A DNA stretch of 64,000 nucleotides. Source: JAZDEY01 sp043808325 [NCBI: Candidatus Eiseniibacteriota bacterium]. Lineage in GTDB: Bacteria > Arandabacterota > Arandabacteria > Arandabacterales. The stretch covers positions 98,324 to 162,323 of the forward strand of contig JAZDEY010000044.1 of the NCBI GenBank assembly GCA_043808325.1, given 5' to 3'. Below, one piece after another: positions 38,347 through 46,285 of this stretch (positions are counted from its first letter, which is position 1; each line of letters starts with the position of its first letter). Made by a program: the position numbers and the translations under genes. Under the pieces are notes generated by a model that ran no database searches, was not told where the DNA came from, and worked only from the letters and a program-made list of their open reading frames with translations.

Positions 38347-38406
38347 ATGCCGAAGAAAGCCAAGAAGGCCGTCAAGAAGACGAAGAAGGCGACGAAAAAG
38401 AGATAA
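38347..38406 (+). CDS. 19-residue Lys-rich micropeptide
   Basis: ATG at 38347 opens a frame of 19 codons ending TAA 38406, with sequence MPKKAKKAVKKTKKATKKR: 11 Lys and 1 Arg in 19 residues, a histone-H1/AlgP-like composition. GGGGGG (38331-38336) and GAGG (38341-38344) lie upstream. The repeat of AAGAAG-type codons resembles the tail of SucD just upstream, so it might be a duplicated tail fragment rather than an independent gene. It could bind nucleic acid; no function is known. Confidence 0.45.
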   Translation: MPKKAKKAVKKTKKATKKR

Positions 38407-38430
38407 GCAATCTGAGAATTCTGATTGTTC

Positions 38431-38462
38431 GAGGGCGGCAGGCTCTAAGGCCTGCCGCTCTT
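38431..38462 (+). terminator. Hairpin terminator after the Lys-rich ORF
   Basis: GCGGCAGGC (38435-38443) and GCCTGCCGC (38450-38458) form a perfect 9-bp stem with a 6-base loop, extendable by G.U-containing pairs to about 13 bp; only a short T-containing tail (TCTTGCT) follows. Confidence 0.65.
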
Positions 38463-38492
38463 GCTATCACGGGTGTCCCGGGCAAAATGAAG

Positions 38493-38521
38493 TTGCGGGG
38501 CATGGACTGTTGTGTTATAGA
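38493..38521 (+). promoter_or_regulatory. Possible promoter of ndk
   Basis: TTGCGG (38493-38498), 17-base spacer, TATAGA (38516-38521, 4 of 6). It lies between two hairpins and would give a leader of about 65 bases before ndk. Confidence 0.3.
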
Positions 38522-38550
38522 GAAAAGAGGTTCGACCGAGCATCGACCAA

Positions 38551-38575
38551 GGGTTCCATCACCGGGACCCTTTTT
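38551..38575 (+). terminator. Hairpin with T-tract in the ndk leader
   Basis: GGGTTCC (38551-38557) pairs with GGGACCC (38564-38570, one G.U), followed by TTTTT. It ends 17 bases before the ndk GTG. It could be a second terminator for upstream transcripts or an attenuator for ndk. Confidence 0.55.
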
Positions 38576-38592
38576 AAGTGGGAGGACGGAAC

Positions 38593-39000
38593 GTGGAAAG
38601 AACCCTTTTCATCGTGAAACCTGATGCCGTGGAGCGAGATCTGATCGGGAAGATTCTCGCGATGATCGAAGACGGCGGTCTCAGGATTGCGGCGTTGAAG
38701 ATGACCAGACTCTCCGAGCGTACCGCCGGAGAGTTCTATCATGTCCACCGAGGCAAGGAGTTCTACGGCAATTTGGTCTCATACATGACCTCAGGCCGAA
38801 TCGTAGCCGGGGTTGCCGAAGGCGACGATGCGATCAAGCGCTTGAGAGGCGCGTGCGGCGCCACAAATCCGACGGCCGCCGCGGGTGGAACGATACGAGC
38901 TACCTACGGCGTCAACCTGACCATGAACTCGATTCATGCGTCCGACTCGCCTGCCACCGCCCAGGAGGAGGTCGGATTCTTTTTCTCTGATCTTGAGTAG
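38593..39000 (+). CDS. ndk: Nucleoside diphosphate kinase
   Basis: Exchanges gamma-phosphates between nucleoside triphosphates and diphosphates (135 residues, normal length). The family N-terminus ERTLFIVKPDAVERDLIG and catalytic His in NSIHASDS are present. GTG 38593 follows GGAGG at 38581-38585, which fits better than an upstream in-frame GTG at 38578. Its position near sucCD is functionally sensible, since Ndk associates with succinyl-CoA synthetase in some bacteria (known from the literature, not shown here). Confidence 0.94.
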   Translation: MERTLFIVKPDAVERDLIGKILAMIEDGGLRIAALKMTRLSERTAGEFYHVHRGKEFYGNLVSYMTSGRIVAGVAEGDDAIKRLRGACGATNPTAAAGGTIRATYGVNLTMNSIHASDSPATAQEEVGFFFSDLE

Positions 39001-39083
39001 GGCAGCCCGAGGGCTAGGCCGGCCTTGGGCGGACTGGATCAGGAGCGCGTGATAGCGCCGAATACCGATCGGATAGTATATAG

Positions 39084-39089
39084 TATAAT
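39084..39089 (+). promoter_or_regulatory. Perfect -10 box upstream of nfnA
   Basis: TATAAT at 39084-39089 lies in an AT-rich island (GGATAGTATATAGTATAATG) 29 bases before the nfnA start. No good -35 hexamer is visible, so a sigma-70 promoter with an activator is possible. Confidence 0.4.
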
Positions 39090-39117
39090 GATTAGGTGCC
39101 GCAGGGGGACTTAGGCT

Positions 39118-39963
39118 ATGTTCAGGATCAGGCAGAAGAAGGTATTGGCGCCCGGAACCAAGCAGTTCATCGTCGATGCGCCGCTCGTCGCGTCCAAGGT
39201 CCAACCTGGGCAGTTTGTGGTCTTGAGAGTCTGTGAGGAAGGCGAACGGATTCCACTTACGGTTGCCGATTTCGACCGTGGTAGCGGCAGCCTTACCCTG
39301 ATATTTCAGGAGGTCGGCAAGACCACCAAACTGCTCGGTACGCTTGAGGCCGGGGAAGGAATTCTCGATCTTGTCGGCCCGCTTGGAAAGCCTACCCACA
39401 TTGAGCGGTTCGGAAAGGTTGCCTGTGTGGGGGGCGGGATAGGTGTTGCGCCGGTCTATCCGATCGCGCGTGCTCTCAGAGAGAAAGGCAATCACGTTGT
39501 GTCGATAATAGGGGCGCGATCCCGAGATCTCCTGATCCTGGAGGCCGAGATGACTGCGGCGAGTGACGAGATATCAGTCACGACGGACGACGGTTCTTAC
39601 GGCAAGAAGGCCTTCGTTACCCAGGAGATGGAGAGATTCGTAAAGGAAGGTTACAGGTTTGACTTTGCGATCGGCATCGGACCGGTCCCGATGATGCGCG
39701 CCTTTGCCGCAATGACTTCGAAGCTCGCGATTCCAGCCAAGGTCAGCCTCAACCCCATTATGGTAGATGGTACCGGGATGTGTGGGGTCTGCCGCGTCAG
39801 CGTGGGAGGCAAGACCAGATTCGCCTGTGTCGACGGCCCTGAGTTCGATGCGGCCGAGGTGGACTTCGATCTGCTCTGTGCACGGCAGTTGACTTACTGC
39901 GACGAAGAAAGATCCTCTCTGGACAGATTCAATTCCGAACGATGTGAGGGGTGTTCAAAGTGA
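39118..39963 (+). CDS. nfnA: NADH-dependent ferredoxin:NADP+ oxidoreductase subunit alpha / sulfide dehydrogenase beta
   Basis: FAD/NAD(H)-binding subunit of 281 residues in the dihydroorotate-dehydrogenase electron-transfer (PyrK-like) family. It has RIPLTVADFD (FAD site), GGGIGVAPVYPIARAL (NAD site) and a C-terminal [2Fe-2S] cluster in GTGMCGVCRV with a further FACVDGP. Lengths of this and the next protein match NfnA and NfnB, the electron-bifurcating transhydrogenase of anaerobes. Its stop overlaps nfnB by 4 bases. Confidence 0.88.
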   Translation: MFRIRQKKVLAPGTKQFIVDAPLVASKVQPGQFVVLRVCEEGERIPLTVADFDRGSGSLTLIFQEVGKTTKLLGTLEAGEGILDLVGPLGKPTHIERFGKVACVGGGIGVAPVYPIARALREKGNHVVSIIGARSRDLLILEAEMTAASDEISVTTDDGSYGKKAFVTQEMERFVKEGYRFDFAIGIGPVPMMRAFAAMTSKLAIPAKVSLNPIMVDGTGMCGVCRVSVGGKTRFACVDGPEFDAAEVDFDLLCARQLTYCDEERSSLDRFNSERCEGCSK

Positions 39964-41372
39964 ACGGCGAACAGGCCAGGCCCAGGGCAAGGGCCAAACG
40001 AGAGCCTATGCCGCGGCAGGATCCCCATGTCAGGCGCCGTAACTTCGAAGAGGTCGCGCTGGGCTACACCGAGGAACAGGCCGTCAGGGAAGCGCAGCGG
40101 TGCCTCAAGTGCAAGAAGAAGCCTTGCGTTGGCGGCTGTCCGGTAGAGATTGAGATTCCCGAGTTTGTAGCTTTGATCGGCCAGGGCCGGTTCGACGAAG
40201 CGGTGGCGAAGCTGAAGGAGCAAAACAGTCTCCCTGCGATATGCGGCAGGGTATGTCCTCAGGAAGACCAATGTGAGAAGCAGTGCGTGCTCGGGGTCAA
40301 GGCGGAGCCGGTGGCGATTGGAAGGCTGGAGCGATTTGCGGCCGACTACGAGATGAGGGCCGGGAAAACCAGCATTCCCAATCTGCCGCTGCCGACCGGC
40401 AAGCGCGTGGCTGTTGTGGGCTCGGGGCCTGCGGGTCTCACGCTTGCAGGCGATCTCGCAAAGATCGGTCATCGGGTGACCGTCTTCGAAGCTCTTCATA
40501 AACCCGGCGGCGTTCTGGTCTATGGGATCCCTGAATTCAGGTTGCCCAAGGACATCGTTAGACATGAGGTGGAATATATCGAAAGGCTGGGAGTGGAGAT
40601 TGTTGCCAACTTCGTGGTCGGCAAGACCCGAACCGTCCCGGAACTTCTCGAGGAGGGTTTCAAGGCGGTGTTCATCGGGACCGGCGCCGGACTTCCCTAT
40701 TTCATGAACATACCGGGTGAGAACCTCAATGGTGTTTACTCCGCCAACGAGTTTCTGACGCGATCCAATCTTATGAAGGCTTATCTGTTCCCCAAGTACG
40801 ACACCCCGATCAAGGTCGGGAAACGTGTTGCGGTGGTCGGGGGCGGCAACGTCGCGATGGATTCGGCGCGCACGGCGATGCGGCTGGGTGCTGAAGAGGT
40901 CTACTGCATCTACCGGCGGTCCAAGACGGAGATGCCCGCAAGAGGCGAGGAGATCGAGAACGCTCTTGAGGAAGAGATGATCCTAAAGGAGCTCACCAAT
41001 CCGGTGAGAATAATCGGCAATGAGAAGGGCTGGGTGAAAGAGATAGAGTGTATCAAGATGGATCTGGGGGAACCGGACGCAAGTGGGCGGCGGCGGCCGG
41101 TGCCTGTAGAAGGCTCCGAGTTTCGGATTGAAGTCGATGTTGTGGTGATGGCGATAGGCCAGGGTCCCAACCCACTGGTGCCTTCGACTACCGAAGGTCT
41201 CAAGACGACCAAGTGGGGAAACATCATTGCAGACGAGACCACCGGGGCCACAAGCATCGATGGCGTGTTCGCAGGCGGCGACATCGTCACGGGAGCGGCG
41301 ACCGTCATACTTGCGATGGGCGCAGGGAGGAAAGCCGCGAGGGCCATAGATGCGTACCTGCAAGAGGCCTGA
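39960..41372 (+). CDS. nfnB: NADH-dependent ferredoxin:NADP+ oxidoreductase subunit beta (GltD-like)
   Basis: A 470-residue flavoprotein related to the glutamate synthase small subunit. The N-terminus binds two [4Fe-4S] clusters (CLKCKKKPCVGGCP and CGRVCPQEDQCEKQC). Two dinucleotide folds follow: VVGSGPAGLTLAGDLA (FAD) and VVGGGNVAMDSARTA (NADP). The C-terminus has VFAGGDIVTGAATVILAMGAGRKA in pieces typical of the family. No large glutamate synthase subunit is nearby; the partner is nfnA, so NfnAB is the better reading. GTG 39960 is preferred because it overlaps the nfnA stop and has GAGGGG upstream. Confidence 0.88.
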   Translation: MNGEQARPRARAKREPMPRQDPHVRRRNFEEVALGYTEEQAVREAQRCLKCKKKPCVGGCPVEIEIPEFVALIGQGRFDEAVAKLKEQNSLPAICGRVCPQEDQCEKQCVLGVKAEPVAIGRLERFAADYEMRAGKTSIPNLPLPTGKRVAVVGSGPAGLTLAGDLAKIGHRVTVFEALHKPGGVLVYGIPEFRLPKDIVRHEVEYIERLGVEIVANFVVGKTRTVPELLEEGFKAVFIGTGAGLPYFMNIPGENLNGVYSANEFLTRSNLMKAYLFPKYDTPIKVGKRVAVVGGGNVAMDSARTAMRLGAEEVYCIYRRSKTEMPARGEEIENALEEEMILKELTNPVRIIGNEKGWVKEIECIKMDLGEPDASGRRRPVPVEGSEFRIEVDVVVMAIGQGPNPLVPSTTEGLKTTKWGNIIADETTGATSIDGVFAGGDIVTGAATVILAMGAGRKAARAIDAYLQEA

Positions 41373-41377
41373 TTGGC

Positions 41378-41406
41378 TTGACACACAATTCGGGGTCGAG
41401 TAACAT
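41378..41406 (+). promoter_or_regulatory. Predicted sigma-70 promoter of the yceD-rpmF-fab operon
   Basis: Perfect TTGACA (41378-41383), 17-base spacer, TAACAT (41401-41406, 4 of 6). It is only 13 bases from -10 to the yceD GTG, implying a very short leader. Confidence 0.6.
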
Positions 41407-41419
41407 AGCGGAGTAGATC

Positions 41420-41944
41420 GTGATAAGGCTGGATATCAGCTCAATCCCGGAAGGGTGCTCTCACGAGGATCTCGAGGAAGACTCTTCCGAACTTGACATC
41501 ACTCTGGAGGGAGGTCGTCTGGCCTCACCTTTGACCGCGAGCCTCGACATCACCAGAAATGGTGATGAGATCTTTCTCACCGGACGGGCAAGCGTGAAGG
41601 TGGTGTTTGAGTGTGCGCGATGCCTCGAGGAGTATACGTGCGTGCTCCAGAGCCCGGTCGAACTTGTGGTGGTCCTGAAAGATGACGCCGGCGAGGAAGG
41701 TGCTTGTGAGGGCCAGGAGAATCTGATGCAGGTGCCCAACGGTTCCAAGTACGCCGATCTCACGGATGAGATACGGAGCGAGCTGCTGGTTAGGATGCCG
41801 ATAAAGCCGCTCTGCCGGGACACCTGCAAGGGTCTGTGTCCGGAGTGCGGCGCCAATCTCAATCCTGAGAAATGCTCGTGCAAGCAGGTCAGCGCCGATT
41901 CAAGATGGAATGCTCTAAATAGCTTGAAGAAAGATCAACACTAG
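41420..41944 (+). CDS. yceD: YceD/DUF177 family protein
   Basis: Conserved protein of 174 residues always found before rpmF; it has been linked to 23S rRNA accumulation in plants and bacteria. Family marks are CARCLEEY in the middle and the C-terminal Cys cluster CKGLCPECGANLNPEKCSC, probably metal-binding. GTG 41420 follows GCGGAG. Operon order yceD-rpmF-plsX-fabH is widely conserved. Confidence 0.9.
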   Translation: MIRLDISSIPEGCSHEDLEEDSSELDITLEGGRLASPLTASLDITRNGDEIFLTGRASVKVVFECARCLEEYTCVLQSPVELVVVLKDDAGEEGACEGQENLMQVPNGSKYADLTDEIRSELLVRMPIKPLCRDTCKGLCPECGANLNPEKCSCKQVSADSRWNALNSLKKDQH

Positions 41945-41968
41945 CCTGCGAATAAAGGAGTTAACGCT

Positions 41969-42145
41969 ATGGCATTGCCAAAACGAAGGGTCTCAAAGAC
42001 CAAGAAGCGACAGCGGCGCACCCACTGGAAGCTCGCGGTACCGGGGCTTACCAGATGCGCTAAGTGCGACGAGGTCGTAGCCCCTCACAGAGTATGTCCG
42101 CACTGTGGTTACTACAAAGGCCGCAAGGTGATGGAGACGGAGTAA
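41969..42145 (+). CDS. rpmF: Ribosomal protein L32
   Basis: Small 50S protein of 58 residues. It starts [17 protein letters not shown] and has the zinc-binding cysteines CAKC and CPHC near the C-terminus, the zinc-containing form. ATG 41969 follows AAAGGAG at 41954-41960. It lies 24 bases after yceD. Confidence 0.96.
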   Translation: MALPKRRVSKTKKRQRRTHWKLAVPGLTRCAKCDEVVAPHRVCPHCGYYKGRKVMETE

Positions 42146-42182
42146 CCTCGGCCTGAGCCGTATGCCGTATGAGGTGGGGTTC

Positions 42183-43202
42183 TTGAAAATAGCACTGGAT
42201 GCTATGGGGGGTGACCGGGCGCCGGGGGTGATCCTTGAAGGCGCCCTGGCAGCTCGGGAGGAGATCGGAGCCGACACTTCAATAGTGCTTGTCGGAAAAC
42301 AAGACGCTATTGTCTCCGAGCTTGCGCGCTTGGGAGCATCTTCCTGCGGTCTGGAGATCGTAGATGCCAAAGACGTGGTGGCAATGGATGAGCAACCATC
42401 TGCCACGCTGCGGCGCAAGAAAGAGTCTTCAATAGCTGTGGGCCTGAGGCTCCAGAGTGAGGGCAAGGCCCAGGGTTTCGTGAGCGCGGGCAACACCGGC
42501 GCGGTCGTCGCAAATGCGCTCGTGATCCTGGGAAGGATCAAGGGAGTGGATAGGCCGGCAATCGCAACCTACGTTCCGACCAGGGGTGGTGGGTGCATTC
42601 TTCTGGACGTTGGGGCCAGCATCGATCCCAAGCCTTCGCAGCTGGTGCAATTCGCCATAATGGGCAGCTGCTTTGCCATCTCCGTTCTGGGTAGAAGGGA
42701 GCCGCGCGTGGGCCTTCTGAATATCGGCGAAGAGAGCAGCAAGGGCACCGAGGTGATGCAGGAGGCCCACAGAATGCTCAAGACAAGCGGACTCAATTTC
42801 GTCGGTAATGTCGAGGGAAGAGACATCTTCGCGGGTGCAGTCGATGTCACGGTCTGCGACGGCTTCGTCGGCAACATTCTGCTCAAGTTTACCGAGAGCG
42901 TGGTTGACATGGTCTATGGAGTGATGAAACAATCGCTTACCGCCAATGCGCGAGCGAAGCTGGGCGCCCTGCTTCTCAGGCCGGCATTCAGGCGTCTGCG
43001 CGAGGCATTCGATTATGCCGAGTACGGGGGTGCTCCCCTCTTGGGTGTGGATGGAATCTGCACCATCTGTCACGGCAGCTCATCGCCCAGGGCGATCAAG
43101 AACGCTGTGCTCGCTACCCGGCGATACATCAATTACGATATCACGTCTGCGATCAAGGAGAGGTTGAATATTGGTGGCAGCAACGTCGAAGAAACAGCCT
43201 AG
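42183..43202 (+). CDS. plsX: Phosphate acyltransferase PlsX
   Basis: Makes acyl-phosphate from acyl-ACP for phospholipid synthesis (339 residues). The family N-terminus is MKIALDAMGGDRAPG, so TTG 42183 is taken as start behind GAGGTGGGG; an ATG at 42162 would add 7 residues. Other marks: GFVSAGNTGAVVA and CDGFVGNILLK. The 3' end overlaps fabH by 32 bases. Confidence 0.93.
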   Translation: MKIALDAMGGDRAPGVILEGALAAREEIGADTSIVLVGKQDAIVSELARLGASSCGLEIVDAKDVVAMDEQPSATLRRKKESSIAVGLRLQSEGKAQGFVSAGNTGAVVANALVILGRIKGVDRPAIATYVPTRGGGCILLDVGASIDPKPSQLVQFAIMGSCFAISVLGRREPRVGLLNIGEESSKGTEVMQEAHRMLKTSGLNFVGNVEGRDIFAGAVDVTVCDGFVGNILLKFTESVVDMVYGVMKQSLTANARAKLGALLLRPAFRRLREAFDYAEYGGAPLLGVDGICTICHGSSSPRAIKNAVLATRRYINYDITSAIKERLNIGGSNVEETA

Positions 43203-44178
43203 TGGCATCGGTATAATCGGCATAGGATCGTACGTCCCGGAGGGGACGCTCACCAACGATGACCTCGAGAAGATGGTCGACACCACCGACGAGTGGATCC
43301 GGGAACGCACGGGAATCTCCAAGAGACATAGGGTAGACGAGAAGACCGCGACCTCTGATCTTGCCAAGGAAGCCGCCTTGAGAGCGCTTGCGGATGCGGG
43401 CCTCGGGCCCCTTGATGCAGACATGATCATCGTTGCCACGGCAACTCCGGACATGTTCTTCCCGTCGACAGCATGCGTGGTTCAGAAGAAGACCGGAGCG
43501 GTCAATGCCGTCGCCTTCGACGTCAGCGCCGCGTGCAGCGGATTCCTTTATGGGCTCTCGATTGCGGAGAACTTCGTCAGATCCGGCGCCTACCGGCATG
43601 TGTTGGTCGTGGGAGCCGAAACCCTCACCAAGATAACCGACTGGACGGACAGAGGAACCTGTGTTCTTTTCGGCGATGGCGCGGGGGCCGCAGTCGTGGG
43701 CAAGGTCGGTGAGGGCAGGGGCCTGATCGCGAGCACCCTTAAGAGTGACGGCTCGATGGGCGATCTCCTTGAGCTTCCGGCGGGAGGTTCACGGATGCCG
43801 CCGAGCGAGGAGACCCTGAGGAGGAGACTCCACTACGTGAAAATGGAGGGCAACCAACTCTTCAAGGCTGCCGTCAAGGCGATGGCCAACGTGGCTGCGA
43901 CCACGCTGGCCGAGGCCGGTTATACCGGGGACGATCTTGATCTCCTGGTTCCCCACCAGGCGAATCTGCGGATCATTGAGTCCACGGCCAACAGGATCAA
44001 CGTTCCGCGTGAGAAGGTCTACATCAACATCGAGGAGTACGGCAATACCTCCGCCGCCTCCATTCCGATTGCTCTGGATGAAGCCAAGCGCAGAGGGATT
44101 CTAAAGGAAGGGATGCTGATTGAAATGGTCTCTTTCGGCGGAGGCCTGACCTGGGCATGTGCTTTGATGAGATGGTGA
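43171..44178 (+). CDS. fabH: Beta-ketoacyl-ACP synthase III
   Basis: Starts fatty acid elongation by condensing acetyl-CoA with malonyl-ACP (335 residues). Catalytic triad: Cys in DVSAACSGFLY, His in LVPHQANLRI, Asn in EEYGNTSAAS. The start is TTG 43171 or GTG 43174, both behind AAGGAGAGG, inside the plsX end. fabD follows 6 bases after the stop. Confidence 0.95.
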   Translation: MVAATSKKQPSGIGIIGIGSYVPEGTLTNDDLEKMVDTTDEWIRERTGISKRHRVDEKTATSDLAKEAALRALADAGLGPLDADMIIVATATPDMFFPSTACVVQKKTGAVNAVAFDVSAACSGFLYGLSIAENFVRSGAYRHVLVVGAETLTKITDWTDRGTCVLFGDGAGAAVVGKVGEGRGLIASTLKSDGSMGDLLELPAGGSRMPPSEETLRRRLHYVKMEGNQLFKAAVKAMANVAATTLAEAGYTGDDLDLLVPHQANLRIIESTANRINVPREKVYINIEEYGNTSAASIPIALDEAKRRGILKEGMLIEMVSFGGGLTWACALMRW

Positions 44179-44184
44179 TCGGAC

Positions 44185-45120
44185 ATGGCCAAGTGGGCAT
44201 GGGTATTTCCGGGGCAGGGATCGCAATTCGTCGGGATGGGCAGAGATCTCGTGGAGGTATATCCCGTTGCCGGAGAGACTTTCGAAAGAGCCAACAGCGT
44301 TCTTGGCTTTGACCTCGCGTCGATCTGTTTTGAGGGGCCCGAGGAGGAGCTTCGCCAGACCCGCTACACCCAGCCGGCAATCCTGGTTCATAGCGTAGCG
44401 GTCCTAAGGATTCTTGAAAACGGGGCCGCCCGGCCGGCCTTTGTCGCCGGCCACAGCGTGGGCGAATACTCGGCCCTGGTGGCAAACGGAGCGCTTACCT
44501 TCGAAGACGCCTTGAGGTTGGTCAGGATTAGAGCCGAGGCCATGTATGCGAGCGGGCTGGAACGGCCCGGCGGAATGGCGGCGATCATGGGCATGCCCGA
44601 AGTGAACCTGGAGCCGCTCCTTGCGGAGGCTCGCCGCTCAGGTATGGTTGAACCTGCCAACTACAACTCTCCGGTCCAGATTGTACTGTCAGGAGAGGTT
44701 TCAGCCATAGAGCAGGCAGTAAAGGTGGCCTCGTCGTTTGGAGCAAAACGGGCGGTGCGCCTCAACGTAAGCGGGGCTTTTCACTCCTCGCTGATGACCA
44801 CGGCCCGGGACAGCCTGGCCGGGGCGCTGCGCGAAGTAACGTTTTCGCGCCCGCGCGTGCCGGTAGTCTCGAATGTGACCGCAAAGGATGTGACTGAACC
44901 CGGCGAGATCGCCTCTTTGCTGGAACGTCAGCTAACCAGCCCCGTGATGTGGCGGCAGTCCGTCAAGTACATGGTGGATCAGGGTGTGGATTGTTTTGTC
45001 GAGGTCGGCCCTGGAAGCGTGCTGTGCGGGCTTATCAAGCGGAGCGCTCCTGCAGGCCGATGTGTTCCTACGTCCGATCTCAAGAGCATTGAGACCTTTC
45101 TTCAAGAGGTGCGGCCTTGA
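44185..45120 (+). CDS. fabD: Malonyl-CoA:ACP transacylase
   Basis: Loads malonate onto ACP (311 residues). FPGQGSQFVGMG near the start, the nucleophile Ser in GHSVGEYSAL, and the catalytic His in SGAFHSSLM are intact. ATG 44185 is 6 bases after fabH. The stop overlaps the fabG TTG start. Confidence 0.95.
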   Translation: MAKWAWVFPGQGSQFVGMGRDLVEVYPVAGETFERANSVLGFDLASICFEGPEEELRQTRYTQPAILVHSVAVLRILENGAARPAFVAGHSVGEYSALVANGALTFEDALRLVRIRAEAMYASGLERPGGMAAIMGMPEVNLEPLLAEARRSGMVEPANYNSPVQIVLSGEVSAIEQAVKVASSFGAKRAVRLNVSGAFHSSLMTTARDSLAGALREVTFSRPRVPVVSNVTAKDVTEPGEIASLLERQLTSPVMWRQSVKYMVDQGVDCFVEVGPGSVLCGLIKRSAPAGRCVPTSDLKSIETFLQEVRP

Positions 45121-45860
45121 TCGATCTTAAGGGAAAGTGCGCGATAGTGACAGGCGGTGGGCGCGGAATCGGTCGCGCGATATGCCTTAGGCTCGCTACG
45201 TTGGGGGCCTCGGTCGGCGTGGTCGACGTCCGTGAGGAAGACGCTACGGCAACGGCCCGGGACGTTGCTGCGCTGGGGCCCACATCGGTGGCCGTTGTCT
45301 GCGATGTCCGAGACGCGTCCGCCTGTGAGAAGATGTTCGCAGTGGCAATCTCCGGGTTGGGTGGAGCCCACATTCTAGTTAACAACGCCGGCATAACGCG
45401 GGACAATCTGATAATGCGGATGTCGGATGAGGAATGGAACACGGTCCTTGGCGTCAATTTGACCGGTGCCTTCAATTGCTGCCGCGTCGCGTCCAGGCAC
45501 TTCCTCAAACAGCGCTTTGGGCGGATCGTCAACATGGCGTCGGTCGTGGGTGTGATGGGCAACGCGGGGCAGGCCAACTATTCCGCTTCGAAGGCGGGGT
45601 TGATAGGCCTCACCAAGTCCCTGGCGAAGGAACTCTCGTCCCGGGGAGTGACGGTCAATGCGATCGCCCCGGGCTTCATCGATACTGAAATGACAAGGGT
45701 GCTGCCGGAGAAGGCAAGAGAAGCCCTGACTTCGCTGATTCCCCTGGGCAGGCTGGGGAGCGTCGAGGACGTCGCCAATCTTGTTGCTTTTCTTGTGTCG
45801 GATGATGCAAACTACATTACCGGTCAGGTCGTACATGTTGACGGTGGAATGGTGATGTAA
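45117..45860 (+). CDS. fabG: 3-oxoacyl-ACP reductase
   Basis: NADPH-dependent ketoreductase of the fatty acid cycle (247 residues). TGGGRGIGRAICLRLA is the cofactor loop; the catalytic Ser lies in NMASVVGVMGN and the YxxxK motif is YSASK. TTG 45117 overlaps the fabD stop (TTGA). The C-terminus ITGQVVHVDGGMVM is standard. Confidence 0.95.
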   Translation: MIDLKGKCAIVTGGGRGIGRAICLRLATLGASVGVVDVREEDATATARDVAALGPTSVAVVCDVRDASACEKMFAVAISGLGGAHILVNNAGITRDNLIMRMSDEEWNTVLGVNLTGAFNCCRVASRHFLKQRFGRIVNMASVVGVMGNAGQANYSASKAGLIGLTKSLAKELSSRGVTVNAIAPGFIDTEMTRVLPEKAREALTSLIPLGRLGSVEDVANLVAFLVSDDANYITGQVVHVDGGMVM

Positions 45861-45883
45861 CGATTGAGAGGAGGTCGGATTCG

Positions 45884-46144
45884 ATGTCGGATGTTGAGGC
45901 AAAGGTCAAAGATATAATCATGAAGGAACTTGGCAGCAGCGAGACCCAGATTACGCCCGAAGCGTCTTTTGCAAACGATCTGGGAGCTGACTCACTCAGC
46001 ATTGTTCAGCTGATAATGACTCTGGAGGACACGTTTCACATTACAATCGACGACGCTGAATCTCAGAAGATCAAGACCGTTGGCGATGCGGTCAGGTTCA
46101 TCGAAGAGAAGCAGAAGAAGGGAACCGAGAGCGGGCAGGGCTGA
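45884..46144 (+). CDS. acpP: Acyl carrier protein
   Basis: Carries the growing acyl chain on phosphopantetheine (86 residues, acidic). The attachment Ser is in NDLGADSLSIVQL, consistent with the DSL motif. ATG 45884 follows GAGAGGAGG. It is a little longer than average because of a Lys/Glu-rich end. Confidence 0.96.
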   Translation: MSDVEAKVKDIIMKELGSSETQITPEASFANDLGADSLSIVQLIMTLEDTFHITIDDAESQKIKTVGDAVRFIEEKQKKGTESGQG

Positions 46145-46285
46145 GAAATCGGACAATAGCCGAATTAAGATCTGACGCGTGTGACCTTCATAAGTTCACT
46201 GCATGCAGTCGCCTGGATGGAAGAGAGGGTGGCCGAGAAGGGCAGGTAATCGCCCGGGCAGGCTGGAGGTCCGGAGTCACCAAGC

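Larger units (their letters stand above)
38249..38462 (+). ncRNA. Candidate small structured transcript carrying a micro-ORF
   Basis: Between a predicted promoter (38214-38242) and a strong hairpin (38431-38462) lies about 210 bases. The 5' part can fold: GTCCTCC (38261-38267) pairs with GGAGGAC (38313-38319), extended by CGG/CCG, and encloses ACCTC/GAGGT (38283-38287 with 38290-38294). The 3' part holds a 19-codon ORF. The layout resembles an sRNA or leader with a small peptide. This fills most of the 359-base stretch between sucD and ndk. Confidence 0.35.

Noticed and set aside
39960-41372. Reading nfnB as glutamate synthase small subunit
   Set aside because: No large subunit is nearby and the preceding gene is the PyrK-like NfnA with stop/start overlap.
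46145-46285. Small ORFs in the acpP-fabF gap
   Set aside because: They are short, lack ribosome sites and have no family resemblance.
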